NCBI GenBank assembly: GCA_026874595.1
Contig: CM049311.1
Coordinates: forward strand, 78,256,453-78,320,452
DNA length: 64,000 nt
From: Sipunculus nudus
Taxonomy: Eukaryota > Annelida > Sipuncula > Golfingiida > Sipunculidae
Direction of reading: 5' to 3'
Positions 38,096-51,045 of the stretch are shown here, one piece after another. The position numbers and the translations under genes were made by a program. The notes beneath the pieces were generated by a model. The model was not told the origin of the DNA. It saw only the letters and a list, made by a program, of their open reading frames with translations, and made no database searches. Numbering within the stretch: the stretch's first letter is position 1; each line of letters starts with the position of its first letter.

Positions 38096-39979
38096 AAAAT
38101 CAGTGAAGTAAAGAAGGATGAGCACTGTTTGTTGATTCTGGAAAAAGTCAACATACATCTAAGACAAGATTCAGCTAAAAATGAAAATAAAATCAACAAA
38201 TTTACCAAGTGATATGCCTTCACCTAGGTTAATACATGTGCAGAATATAGTACAAATCATGCAATCATTTCTCAGAAAAGCTACAATAAAATTAAGTTAG
38301 GCAAGTTTCCTTCAAAATTTGCTGGGTAAGAAGAATTAATATAAAAATGATGCAAATACTTTCATATTTAGGATTTGTTACATTTGGATTAAAGGTATCA
38401 TAAGCTGCATTGCTCAAGTCAGATTCCTAATGGGCCCACAATACGCATACACAAACTAGCAAATAAATCACCAAAAATGTGGGGGCACCACAAGTTTCTG
38501 TATGTGGTGCACCTGGCACATTTTAAACATATGTAAAAAAATCTAAAGTATCGCCATTAATAAGAAAAACTTTTAGTATTAATAGATGAACAACAAACGA
38601 GTGCTGGAGCTCAAGGAGGTACAAGTGAAGGTGCATACACTGTAGGGATATTGATACAGGGAAGACGCTTAATTAAAAAAAATCATTTAAAATCATTAAA
38701 ATACTTGATTTTAAAATCAAAAGCATAAATTACAATAAATCAAAATTGCATGAAAAAATATGTTCTATATACCACTCATATAACCATCCTTCATTGTTAT
38801 CCTAAATCCTTTTTCTTACAGCTGAAAACCTGTAAAAAAAGTAACATGCAAAGAGTGTACAGATGCTCTTTTGAAATTACAGACGATTCTGTTGACTAAA
38901 ACAAGCTGACTGAAAACTCTTGCCATAATCAATTATAATTCTGTGAATGATGAATAAATATTACAAAAAAATGTCCACTAATAAATTCTTGATAAATTAC
39001 TGAGGATCATACATGCTAAAGATAAGCTTGAGGGTGTCTAAGCATAACTTCTTTAAATTACTAAGTGACTGTTAGAAATTGAATTACTCTTGCTTGGTAG
39101 AAGTACCTAAAAACAATGTTCCACTATTAAACATATCTGCTCAAAACAAAGCTTGCCAAAGTGCAGGTTGTACCTTATAATTGACTATTTGTCAAGGTTT
39201 ACTTCTTTAAACTGTCAACAAATTCCTTGTAAGAAATAGACTTACTGTTGTTTGGAACAGGTGCCCTAAAACAATGTTCCTGGAATAGATTCAGTAACTG
39301 ACAAAATCTCTGGGATTATTTAAATACAGTACAAATTAACAAGCAAGCAGCAGGTAAAAGCTTCTCTAAATTAATCCAGCGCCATTTAAGGCACATATTT
39401 CTATACCATCTCCAACTATGGCTGCTGATCTCATCATAGATAAAGACTATAAAAGGCTCAGCTCCCTCAGCAGACTTGAATGTGTTTCCAGTAACATCCT
39501 CCTTGCAAAAAAAAGGAAAGAATTAAATCATATATATGAGCTAACAGGAGCAAATCTTGTAGAATAACTGATATTCTCAAAATAACAATTTTATATGTCA
39601 ACATGTTCCAGATACAACTTGTGTTATACATCATATGGGGCTATCCAAAGTCAACATGGATACCAAGTTTCAATTTAATCAGTGCATAAGGCAATAGAAT
39701 CTGATGCTTTTGTATATGTAATCATAGTAAAAGTGCTTAATTAGGGGAAAGGATAGTGGAATAATTCCTCTAAATACTCTCCATGAGCAATTTATGCATA
39801 TCAAATATCAGGAGAATATATATGAACCCTGATTTTACATAATCAATGCCTGTTGTAACCTGGGAGTTACCAGCAAAAGTGCATAAAATTAAAAAAAATG
39901 CCACAGCTTGTCTTGTTTATCAAACTAATCATGACTAATACACATACACAGTTCTTATTATGATAAGAGATTAATCCAC

Positions 39980-42900
39980 TGCTTAGAAACTGACACCTAC
40001 AATTTAGCAGTAAAAACAATAGGAATAAAAATGCATTAAACAAATGATTAAATATGTTTCCTTACTTATCTTATACTTATCCATGCCACTGCTACCTCAC
40101 TGCTTAAGAACAGTATTTAACATTATATTGAGCTCTTCTTCAATGTGGAAAATATCAATTTTAGTTCATGTAATGTGTTTTAAAAGTTCTTTCAATCTTC
40201 AGTGAACTCCAGACATTCTAAGATATGATAAAAAAGCTCAGCCAACTCACCTAATGAGAACCTTTTTACAGGGAAATATTAATTATTATTTGAGCAAATA
40301 TGAAATGGGTCAAATTTGACTTTGAATTGTAATCATTGCCGTATTACAAACCCCTTATTTGAAATCTGCCCATATCCTGAAATATCCAGTACAGCTGTAT
40401 TAATTAACCCCCCCCCCCCCCGCTCCGATCTCTGGACCAAAGTGTATCATGTTAGACTTGATGGACCCATCAGGTCAGTATAGGACACAAGGGTCCAGAT
40501 ATGGACTCACAAAAGACATGTGTCAGCCAGCAAACATGTCACAAACTGAAACATGCCAGAGTTTATTTGAAACATGAGTGAAGCGGCACTTTTTACAGTG
40601 TATTTGTTTATTTATTTTTTTTTTCATTTTGAAAACCATTCACGTTTAACTTATTTTAAACTTAGTAGCACCAAAAACCGCCCCCGGCGAGGGCCGGTCC
40701 AAGTGCAAGAACGGGTAATATGCTATTAACCATAAGGTTATAGGATAAAGACTGCAACACCTTACCTTAACGAAAGATGTAATTTAAACAGGTTAAACCG
40801 GGCATACCGGGAGCGATAAAAAGGGAACAGAGAAGTGTGATAAGTTGTTGATATACATCCATGCATGGTTTGTTAATAACTTTGTGAATATATGCATGTG
40901 GAGAGCTGGTGTAATCCAGATAACACTGCCCTAGCATACAATTCAAGCAAAATTTATTTTTAATTCGATCTTATCGGTATAGCGACCATAGATACACAAA
41001 ACAATATAACTGTTCCTAAAGGGTCATGTTCGCAAGTTAGACTGGTACCCTGATATGAAAGGGATACACTGAGGGCGTTCACAATCAATATTGACAGAAA
41101 ATACCTACCATGCAATGACGTGCGAACATTTTTCGGAATATTTTATATAAGCATGAAACTATTTACTTCAACGTGTCAAATGTATATATTTAGTTCTCAA
41201 ATCCTCTTTTCCTGTCTCTACGTTTGTGTATCTACTGTTGATGTACAGTTTAGTGATAATTGTTTATCTTAAAGTGGTCCTGACTCACGATATTTCGAAG
41301 AAATAAAGTCTTTTCTGTAAAGTCGGTGTCGGTGACGACTTTGACGAAGTAAAGAGACCTACTATCCCGTGCTAAATGCATTTTACATTGTCACCAAAAG
41401 CCTGGCCGCTAAAACTTCTTACACCCTTTTACTTCCAAATTAAAATGGCACAAGTTTCATAGATAAGCGAAGTTTTTTATTATCATAACGGTAATTCGTT
41501 TCACGCCGAGTAGATAAGCATGCTTTTAGGATTTAAAATGGTACGGCAAACTGATGTAAAAAAGTTAGGATACCAGTAATCAGATAATGTCCTAACTAAA
41601 ATAATTTTAATATCTATAAGCTTAAAAGTGAGTTGCCTAAATAAACATGAAGGGTTAAGTTAATTTTTCTGCTCCTCTTTATATGATCTGATTTTATCTG
41701 GTAATTCGACCTAGATATGCATGCATCTTAAATGTAGCGTTTCGTTAATGCACACCTGGGAAAATATTAAAATGTAGTAATCTGAAATGTCGTATTAGTA
41801 CTGTATTTTCTTGTATAATTTAGTTTTTTTTTTTTGTTTGAGAAACATTGTTTGCATATTATGAATAACATGTAAATGACTGTGTTGTGCCTTTTAAATA
41901 TTCCATGCACAATAGTGATTTGTACAAAAGGATGTCTCCTTTTCATCCCGAAGGTACATCTTGGACACTGTCATTGGTTTGAGTTCTTGCAGATATACCC
42001 CCAAAAATCTAGTTGATAGACTTTCGAAACTCGAGAAAGGAATCAACGATAAAATACAATTTTAGCTGTCCTTTGCAAGATAACAAGTCTGCAGCTTTTC
42101 CTGTTTATACTCTCTGAGATTGACCTATCTTTATGCGAAACCTTGGTACATGGGACAGTAGAAATAAACCTGTCGCGACAGGAACCATAACTATAGAACG
42201 CTTTTGCAATTCAGATGAAAAGTAAGCTTCGATAGGCATCTGTGTCGCCGACCGTTTATACTCTTAATGCATTTATTTCTATGAAAATCAAAAACCTTCA
42301 AAACAAATTTATAGTTCGATATGTAATATTTAAATGACGAGGATGACCAGACAGAATATTTTAGAATATATAATTGATTTTTCTTGTAAATTATACGACT
42401 AGACAAAAAGTATAATGTGCATTCTGCTTGTTCAAGTTAACTCTCCAAACTTTTTTTAGGAATATTGTGTAATACAAGATAGGAGATGAAATCAAATATC
42501 ATCTAATCTCCATCCCATAAACGTAAAGATATATAGAGATACTGTTTTCTTCTAAACTGCCTTTTGAGAAAGTCATATCTATATGCGATGGCTTAAGCCA
42601 CAAGGGACAAAAGAATTAAAATTGGCGAGACAGAAATCTTGGCCCAACGAGTCTGCAATATAGATGAAAGTGTTCTCCATGGCTATTAACTTAATAACTT
42701 AGTGTTTAAACCATCGTTTATTAAAAAATTTACCGTCAAATTGACATATACTGAATTGTCTCCGTGTTTATTTTTCTGTAACAGCATTGATGGCAAGTTT
42801 TTCTTAGATGTATATTGGTTTTAATGGTTAACTATCTAAATAAACCTAATTTGTGCGAAAAACGTTATATTTCAACTGAATATAATAGCAAATTTATCTG

Positions 42901-45900
42901 TTTGTTTCTTGAATATCTGCCTAGCGTAAAGAATGTCCTCCGTGACTTCCTTATAATAATGAGCAGTTTGGTATGAGTAATGTTTTCCTTTGTATAAATT
43001 CTCACTGGTAACATAAGATAACCGACAGAGCGCAGCCACACCGTTGCATTCGTATAGAAGGCCATTGCAAGGCCAGTTTTCTGCATGAATGGTGAACGAA
43101 CCAAGATAGGTCCTATGCCATCAACTTATATGAAACTGAGTCATGTATAAACGGCAAAGCCTCACGAATACAATACTAGATTTCATATGAAAACAAGTGC
43201 ATGTATAGGTATTTAATTCGAACAATAAGCCAAAATAAAATCAAACATATTCTAGACAGTCAGTTATTCAAATAGTTTTCGGCTTTAAAATAAAACATTA
43301 AATTATAACATGCGACCTTAGAACATTGCCGGTGTCATACATAGACTGAAATACATAATTTCCCCAGGGTGCCCAATTTAAATGCTTCAAAATATTAGTT
43401 TGGGTCATTGCCAACAAGGTGATTGTATTAATTGTGTGAATGCCTACTTATAGTTTGGACATGAGAATATAAATTTAAGGAATCTCGGGCTGGAGCGAAG
43501 AGTGTTTCGGTAGCGCCGAAATATGCAATAGAAGGGCAGCTATTAGACGTGATAAGTGTCCATACACAAGTATTATAAACTTTTGGTAGTGGACGCCATT
43601 TTCTAGATTCTTGGCATCGAACTGATGAGCTTTCTAAATTGGTGTCAAGATCTAGATTCATTAAAAAGAACTGTCGATATAGGATAAAATATGAGAGAAA
43701 GAAATAAAGGATTATAATATCGAAATATCCATGCAGTATAGAAAAAAACAACTCTTTTGCCAGACAGAGTCCTTTGGGATATTTTGGGCATATCCCCCCA
43801 GGATCGGTGTATGCATGTATATATGAAATCGAAGTGAAGAAAACAAATAGTCCCCTCTGAATGTTGGATAATGTAAAGATCTAAAGACGGTCTCGTTTCA
43901 CGTTTAATGACCCCCATTAAAATATTTATTCCTGGAATTCCATCTAAAAGGACACATTTGATTGGCTCTTGAAATTGAAGCTTACCTAGCAGCAGAGATG
44001 CACAAAATAAGATTAACCTAGTGACGCGGCGTTCATTTCAAAATGGATGTAGTCCCATGAAACGGGAAAGCTGAAAAGGCCGCTGCCAGTGCATCTGTTG
44101 TAAAGGTTACGAAGTCGAAATCGCTTTAAAAGTCATTACACTGCAGAGGCAACGCCAATGCAGCCACGTGTTTTATCACTGTGATGCGGAGTTAAGGGAA
44201 AGATAGACACCAGCACGGATGATCACCACGGTAAACCGAGCAGTATAACTTCCGGATATAATTCACGTCCTTGTTTACCAAAGGAGACCTTTCAATTTAC
44301 TGACATTTGAAAAATAACTTATTTTGGCTGTGCTGCCAATTTGGGAACGAAAAGTATTGATGGTTAAATTGCAACTGAAGAACTAAGTTCTTTATTTGAC
44401 AAAAGTAGAACAGATATGTTGTTGTAACATGATGCTTCATATTTATAACCCTTCACTGACATGTTTTCACCCCTTTCTGTTTATTACATTAGTTAATGGG
44501 GAGTAAATACCAAGATTTCTAAAGTCTTTCATGATTGAACATGCTTAAAACTGATGATTTAAAAATTAATGTTTATGTTACACATTTAGACTTTTAAATG
44601 GGTTTGGATTAATGAGATACTTAACGTGAAAACCCCTGCTGTGTCTGTAGGCATTTAGCTGTAAATATATATGTGGGTCCTGTTTTTGTCTGTTAACATT
44701 ATCTAGTTAAACTACAAGCTATTTTCAATAGCACAGTTATGCTAGAGGAGAAGAAAATAGACCGATCGATTCCTTCTATTCCTCTTGTTGCATAAATGGA
44801 TACATTAAACAACAAGGGAAACCGTCTTATAATATATTCGGTGCAATAAAATCAATAACGCTCCCTCCTGGTCTCAAGGTACTCCAGTTACGCATCTCTA
44901 TTATTAATAACATGCATTTTACTCATTATTTACTTTAATATTATTTTCACCAGAAACATACACATTTGAATGTAAATCAAACTTAGTTTTGAGTGGGGCT
45001 TTTGTGTTGCGTATACGCTTGTGCACTATATGCAGCTACGTCGGGGTAAATTTGATAAAAGCATCGCTTCTGCGCATGCGTAAAAACCTTGTCAAAGACA
45101 GACAAATTAATGTGCTCTGACTGTACACGTAAGTACTGAACGTGATAAAACAGAGCCTTTACAAATGCCGAGCTTCCGAATACTCATAAAAGAATGCACA
45201 TTAGATCACATGTGTACTTAGCTGCCCGTTCAAGATGAGAATGCCTACCATTGTGCAATTGACCATATTATCCGCTGGATGAACACAATAATCATTGGAC
45301 TGGTCGATTTAGTAATCTAGCATAAGTATGCCCGCCACGTACGTTTTTTAAAAAAAAAAGGTTTTGCTTTAACCTTTTGTTTTGAAAAAGCTAAGTAATT
45401 CAAATGTACTTGGACGGGAGTGTCAGAGGGATTTAGTTCCTGAAAAAATCCTGTTATCGCCCACAGACTAAGCGAACCGTGTACACAGCTTAAACCATGC
45501 TGACTTGGGAGAAACAACTGCATCCTTCTGTATGTATAAAAGCCACTTTAATAATTAAAGTGGAAGAATGTTTTGTTAGTTGAGAGGTAACATGGTTACG
45601 CATGATTGAGAGTTGACAATTGTTTAATCAAATGCAGAAAAATAAATGATGAATTATATAGCTAATTTGCGCAGGGGGGGGGGTTCTTATTGTACGAAGC
45701 TTAAAGTAACTTTACATTTGTGAATATTTCTCGTTGACGTTAATGAATCCGGATCATCTTCATTGGCCCCTATCTGAAAAACCAAGAAATTTTTATGAGA
45801 TTCCATTCATGATTCCGGTAGTTATGTTGTGAACAATAGCAAACTCGCATAAAAAAAAACCCACGAACCAGGGCAACAACAGCTAAATAATAGTATCACA

Positions 45901-46311
45901 TAAAAAATGTCCGGAAAAAAAAACCCATTCACCTGTGTACAAAGTGGAAATGTAATCAAAATTTTCGCTAATTATAATTGTTATCCGATATCTACAATTA
46001 TATGAAGAAGGTAGTATTTTGTACAATATATCAACAAATAAGGTCTCAGTACTAAAGGTGTAGTTATCTTTAGCATGTGACACTAACAGCTGGCATCCTT
46101 CTCTCCTCATCGAGTCAGTTATCATGAATGTCGCTCCACTTTTTTTGTAAGTACCATTTCTTAAACTAATTCGCCCTCCGCTCCCCAAATACCGGGGGCC
46201 CCTGGCTGCAGCCCACTCAGCCAGCCCCTTAATCAGACTCTGATAATCGGTGCTATTTAAAGCTTATATCGAATGGCTTACCAGTCACGTGACCAATATT
46301 CTTTGTCACAT
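39980..46311. other. Unassigned sequence right of the palindrome
   Basis: No supported gene, RNA or clear transposon in 6.3 kb. It holds a 14-C run (40408-40421), a short GAAACATG-bearing fragment (about 40515-40575) related to the element in the arms, and a perfect 21-bp palindrome CCACTTTAAT-A-ATTAAAGTGG (45543-45563) just after a TATAAAA word. The longest open frames are about 100 residues and show no recognisable family. Confidence 0.5.
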
Positions 46312-47167
46312 TGTTACGGAAACTAATAACAACAGATCACGTAGTCGTGACGAGCATAGCATTTGTTACGGAGATAAATAAAAATTTGATTCTGTAACAC
46401 TAGGCAGCGTGAAAAGGGGAATTAATAAAGAAGTCAGTGGTTTTTTTGATAACAATTAATTATAATATATTCTTAAAACAACCCTAACATTACAATACAC
46501 TTGATCAATACAATTACACAGTGTAACAACAGTATAACAGTAAATAAATACAATTTCACAGTATGATAAATAAAGTGTACAGTACCAGATCGAGTGATCC
46601 TAGGCTTTTCTGGATACCACCACTGTCACAGCGCAACAAGTCCTTTAAAACATATAATCCAGATATACAGTTCATGTTTATCAACGCAGAGAATAATAGT
46701 CCAATTCAATCCCGAAATCGATCTGTTGTAATCAAAAAGTGAAGTTCTGGTAATAGTCCCAAAGGCAAACTGAAGACTGAATAAAATCTGTAACAAAGTT
46801 CAAAGAAGATATTTTAAGTGCTGCAATTATCGGAAAGGTCCACAAAGTGACTCACACTATTCCGTGTCCGCTGGAACATTTCTCTCTCTCTCTCTCTCAC
46901 TCTCTCCCACAGTAATTTATGACTTTTTCATCCGAAAATTCTAGAAATGGTAAACTCCATATAACAATACACACAGGAACAGACTTGAAACATCCAGAAA
47001 AAAGAAGGCTGTGTTTCTACACTTCAGACCCCACACGTTGGCCAGGCCAACACGCACGTCTTACTCTACACGAATCAGAATGTAACACTCCTGTGCACAA
47101 TAAACCAGGGCCTGCCTAACACGAATCAGAATGTCAACAGCGTACAATAAAAGAGACACCTGTAACA
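46312..47167 (-). mobile_element. Solo LTR, copy D
   Basis: An 856-bp minus-strand member of the LTR family. The plus strand starts TGTTACGGAAAC and ends GACACCTGTAACA. Flanking tetramers are ACAT (46308-46311) and AAAT (47168-47171), a target duplication with one mismatch. It keeps the TC/GA run and the conserved 'CCACCACTGTCACAGCG' block. The polyadenylation word has decayed to a variant. It is more diverged than copies A and E and has no internal domain. 47168-47827 beyond it is unassigned apart from a 'GGTCAAGGTCAAAC' tract near 47710. Confidence 0.8.
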
Positions 47168-47827
47168 AAATTCATAACAGTATTTATGCAATCACATAAA
47201 TTCGTGAAAGTTAAATTTCCATAAAGACTTAATTATGAAATAAAATAAAACTTAACTATTTCTTATTACTTCAGTTCCCTGTTGGATGCCTCTTCCCTCA
47301 TGGAATTGTTAACATTGATATGAACACTAAAGTGTTAGGTTTGTAACCTTCCTACAGAAACGTGAAAAATAAACTTTAATTCGCAGAAAGTAGGTTAATT
47401 ACTCAGATAGCGCCAACTTGAAATCAATATCACATAGCAGTTACGTGATCAATGTTACTGTTTTAATTGGTACCCATTCCTGCCACCGTTTCTGTTACTT
47501 ATATTCGGTAACATACATCATGCTTTGTAAGCAGATATATCAACTTGTCAAATTTTGCTATCAAAAAGATTTGAAGTTCCTAATTTCTTTCTCATTCAGA
47601 TAAACACTAGAAATATCTGGCATCCCCAGATTCGGCATGTTCACTTTAAAAAGGGGTTCCTTCATGTGAAGCATATATTAATTGACACTTTATAAATGGG
47701 TTAAATCAGGGTCAAGGTCAAACTAGTGGAAAGGTCACCGATTTATGAACTTGTCCAAGAACATGATTAAAACAATTTGCATTGCCAGGTTGAAATAACA
47801 TTTTGACGTCATATCATTGTCACATTA

Positions 47828-47830
47828 GTA

Positions 47831-47870
<40 letters not shown>

Positions 47871-47893
47871 GTGTGTGTGTGTGTGTGTGTGTG
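47828..47893. repeat. (AT)n(GT)n microsatellite
   Basis: About 40 bp AT followed by about 25 bp GT. 47894-48303 is unassigned. Confidence 0.95.
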
Positions 47894-48303
47894 GGACATA
47901 TAATACATTGTATATATATTCTTGACTCTATATTAGGCAGAGATCAGTATGTTTTACTGTTTGTGAACTGGTTTGTTTACCTTACAGCGTGCTTCTGGAT
48001 GAGATCTCGGCACGGTATTATAGGAGTATTCGTGACTTTATGTTTGATTAATTAAACAAATTCCGTCTGAAGCGTGATCTGGTTTTATGTTAAGTCGACA
48101 CCAGAGAGGTACCTGTCCTGAAATGTGATTTTAGCAGTCTCTACAAAGGATCTTTATTTCAGCCCTCACGCAATGATGCCGGCTTTGGTCACAATGTCGC
48201 GACATGTTTCCAGAGTAAACTTTGGTCAAAATATTCATCGTTCAATTACATTTTTCAGTTTTATTTTATAGTTAAGCCATACGAGTTTGAGGGATTCATT
48301 ATG

Positions 48304-48327
48304 CATGTATGTATGTATGTATGTATG

Positions 48328-48371
<44 letters not shown>
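48304..48371. repeat. (ATGT)n(AT)n microsatellite
   Basis: About seven ATGT units followed by about 40 bp of AT dinucleotides. Confidence 0.95.
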
Positions 48372-48375
<4 letters not shown>

Positions 48376-48492
48376 ATATACCTCGCTTGACGACCAGCTG
48401 AATGTAGGAACTACACAAAAAATATCCAGTACACTGTCACGGTTCCAATTCAGATAAACGAGAGAGAGAGAGAGCAAAACATGTAATTTTTT

Positions 48493-49371
48493 TTGTCTCG
48501 CTACAATTCATTGTTGGTAAAAGCCGGCTAACAATTTATCCGGTTCGTGTGTCACTACACGTGTGTGCCGAGAATCCCTTAAGCCAGTCTATAAAATGTA
48601 ATTCGACAATGTATAATAACACAATGCACCCTTTAAGAAAGAAAAATAGGCAATAGGATTTAATTATGTATTTGAACTTTTATTTTCCCATTTTTAAAAA
48701 CATTTAAAAAAATAAAATGATCGTACATATATGTATGTCTGCATCTGTGTGTCTGCGTGTGTTAATAATGTTAAAAAAAAGTAATTACATATTCCATCTA
48801 ATCATCTGATCATTGCAAAGTGGGCGTCTCATGCGAGAAACAATATAAACAGTCCTTTCTAGGATGCAATTATATAATGCATATGTAGACTTGTGCATGG
48901 TACAGACAGAGCCTTAAATTATTGTTTTCTGGCATAATAGCCCCCTTAACTTACCGAAATTACATATATTATCTTATTTATATTAGAATAGGCTGTATAT
49001 GTTGATTTCATTCAATATAATCATAACATTAGTGTTTTGTGCAACTGTGGGGTGTGAGTTTGTGTGTGTGAGAGAGAGTGAGAACATCGGCTAATTACTT
49101 CTTGAGATTGATTTGGAAATGTCTCTGTTTATGAATAATACGTGAGAGGGGGATTATATCCCAGTTGCCCTGCATGGATACTAGACCCACTGGGGATTCG
49201 AGTAAAGCTGCGAATCTAACACCCAGGGAGCACTGATACAATAAGACCGACTGCCACTAGGCCTAATGCCTCGGGGTCTTAAGAAAATGACGAATCCGTT
49301 ACGTTAAGCTGCCATTCACCCGTACTGTACTGTATAAATATTACTTATCAGAGCTCAGGTATAGTACCTGT

Positions 49372-49374
<3 letters not shown>
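48493..49374 (+). repeat. Tandem duplication, copy 1
   Basis: An 882-bp direct repeat of 49421-50381, from TTGTCTCGCTACAATT to ATAGTACCTGTTAC. Differences are few apart from a ~78-bp segment missing here after 'TTAATAATGTTAA'. The last bases TGTTACA are identical to the start of the solo LTR that follows copy 2; here they run straight into an AT microsatellite. No coding frame was recognised. Confidence 0.9.

Positions 49375-49420
<46 letters not shown>
49375..49420. repeat. (AT)n microsatellite between the two copies
   Basis: About 45 bp of AT dinucleotides at the junction of the duplicated units. Confidence 0.95.
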
Positions 49421-49422
<2 letters not shown>

Positions 49423-50381
49423 GTCTCGCTACAATTTATTGTTGGTATAAGCCGGCTAACAATTTATCCGGTTCGTGTGTCACTACACGTGTGTGCCGAG
49501 AATCCCTTAAGCCAGTCTATAAAATGCAATTCGACAATGTATAATAACACAATGCACCCTTTAAGAAAAAAATAGGCAATAGGATTTAATTATGTATTTG
49601 AACTTTTATTTTCCCATTTTAAAAAAAAACATTTAACAAAAAATAAAATGATCGTACATATATGTATGTCTGCATCTGTGTGTCTGCGTGTGTTAATAAT
49701 GTTAACTGGTGTTGTAAAATTGTCGCTGCTTATTACTTGTGTCGTAAAGCGTCGTAAAAGACCCAGTTTCACTTATGGGAATAAAAAGTAATCACATATT
49801 CCATCTAATCATCTGATCATTGCAAAGTGGGCGTCTCATGCGAGAAACAATATAAACAGTCCTTTCTAGGATGCAATTATATAATGCATATGTAGACTTG
49901 TGCATGGTACAGACAGAGCCTTAAATTATTGTTTTCTGGCATAATAGCCCCCTTAACTTACCGAAATTACATATATTGTCCCATTTATATTAGAATAGGC
50001 TGTATATGTTGATTTCATTCAATATAATCATAACATTAGTGTTTTGTGCAACTGTGGGGTGTGTGTTTGTGTGTGTGAGAGATAGAGAGAACATCGGCTA
50101 ATTACTTCTTGAGATTGATTTGGAAATGTCTCTGTTTATGAATAATACGTGAGAGGGGGATTATATCCCAGTTGCCCTGCATGGATACTAGACCCACTGG
50201 GGATTCGAGTAAAGCAGCGAATCTAACACCCTGGGAGCACTGATACAATAAGACCGACTGCCACTAGGCCTAATGCCTCGGGGTCTTAAGAAAATGACGA
50301 ATCCGTTACGTTAAGCTGCCATTCACCCGTACTATACTGTATAAATATTACTTATCAGAGCTCAGGTATAGTACCTGTTAC
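49421..50381 (+). repeat. Tandem duplication, copy 2
   Basis: A 961-bp direct copy of 48493-49374 with an extra ~78 bp at about 49706-49783 (begins CTGGTGTTGTAAAATTGTCG). It ends in the target site TACC and the first bases of LTR copy E. Function unknown. Confidence 0.9.
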
Positions 50382-50647
50382 AGGTGCCCTTTTATTGTGT
50401 GCAGCGATCTTGCATGTGTTTCTTGCTGCTCCATGCGTTGTTGGCATTTGGTTGGTGCCACGCGTAGCACACGCTGTAGCGACCTCGCCTGCCCGGATGT
50501 TACAGGCTCGGTTTAATCCGCACTGGTTGAACCCTGGCGTGTAGATACAGAGCGTTCCCGTTCTAGTATGTTCTTTGAGCGTGTGTTCTTTGTATTGTTC
50601 TTTAGATTGTTCGAGAAATGAAAAATTCTCGGCTTGAGGTGAAAAGT

Positions 50648-50657
50648 TATATAAAGA
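50648..50657 (+). promoter_or_regulatory. LTR TATA box (copy E)
   Basis: TTATATAAAG followed by AGGCTGTGTTTTAGAGCCG, identical in core to copy A. Confidence 0.55.
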
Positions 50658-51039
50658 GGCTGTGTTTTAGAGCCGAGAGAGAGGTGAGAGAATATTCCAG
50701 CGGACACAGAAGCGTGTATGTCAGTTTGTGGGACCTATTCCGATAAGTGCGGCAATTATAGATTTTCTTCAGATTTTCTTCTGGATTTTGTGACGAATCT
50801 TATTTGGTCTTCAGTTTACTTTCTGAATTGTTGCAAGAGCTTTACATTGGACTGTTATTCTCCGAGAGAATTTGTGTTAACTTTTCATCCGGCTTATATA
50901 TTTTAAAGGACTTATCGCTCTCACAGTGGTATCCAGGTACTGTGCACTTTGTTTATTTTACTGTGTGATTGTATTGATTTGTTGTTATACTGTGTAATTG
51001 TATTGATTTAGTGTATTGTAATGTTAGGTTTGTTTTAAG

Positions 51040-51045
51040 AATAAA
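51040..51045 (+). terminator. LTR polyadenylation signal (copy E)
   Basis: AATAAA after 'GTTTGTTTTAAG', about 160 bp before the LTR end. Confidence 0.5.

Larger units (their letters stand above)
26262..39979 (-). repeat. Right arm of the ~13.7-kb giant inverted repeat
   Basis: Reverse complement of 10045-23759 with arm lengths of 13,718 and 13,715 bp. The boundary is CATTTGATCAC on the inside and GATTAATCCAC on the outside; beyond 39979 the sequence has no match to the left flank. Contents mirror the left arm: ~150-bp subrepeat element, solo LTR, LINE, ATCGATATATCG element, GAAACATGTTTC element and AGCTCAG repeat. Stretches not separately listed (26265-29689, 33411-34440, 35816-37234, 38096-39979) show no supported gene. 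Confidence 0.95.

Noticed and set aside
10045-39979. A Polinton/Maverick or other giant terminal-inverted-repeat transposon
   Set aside because: No polymerase, integrase, capsid or transposase frame lies in the spacer, and the arms are made of unrelated nested repeats rather than element genes.
10045-39979. Simple missed-adapter palindromic read artefact
   Set aside because: The arms differ at about 1% of sites with coherent small indels and are separated by a 2.5-kb asymmetric spacer; a missed adapter would give a symmetric turn. A haplotype join remains possible.
48493-50381. Pair of LTRs bounding a retrotransposon
   Set aside because: The two copies are adjacent, lack TG...CA ends and have no target duplication; they are a tandem duplication.
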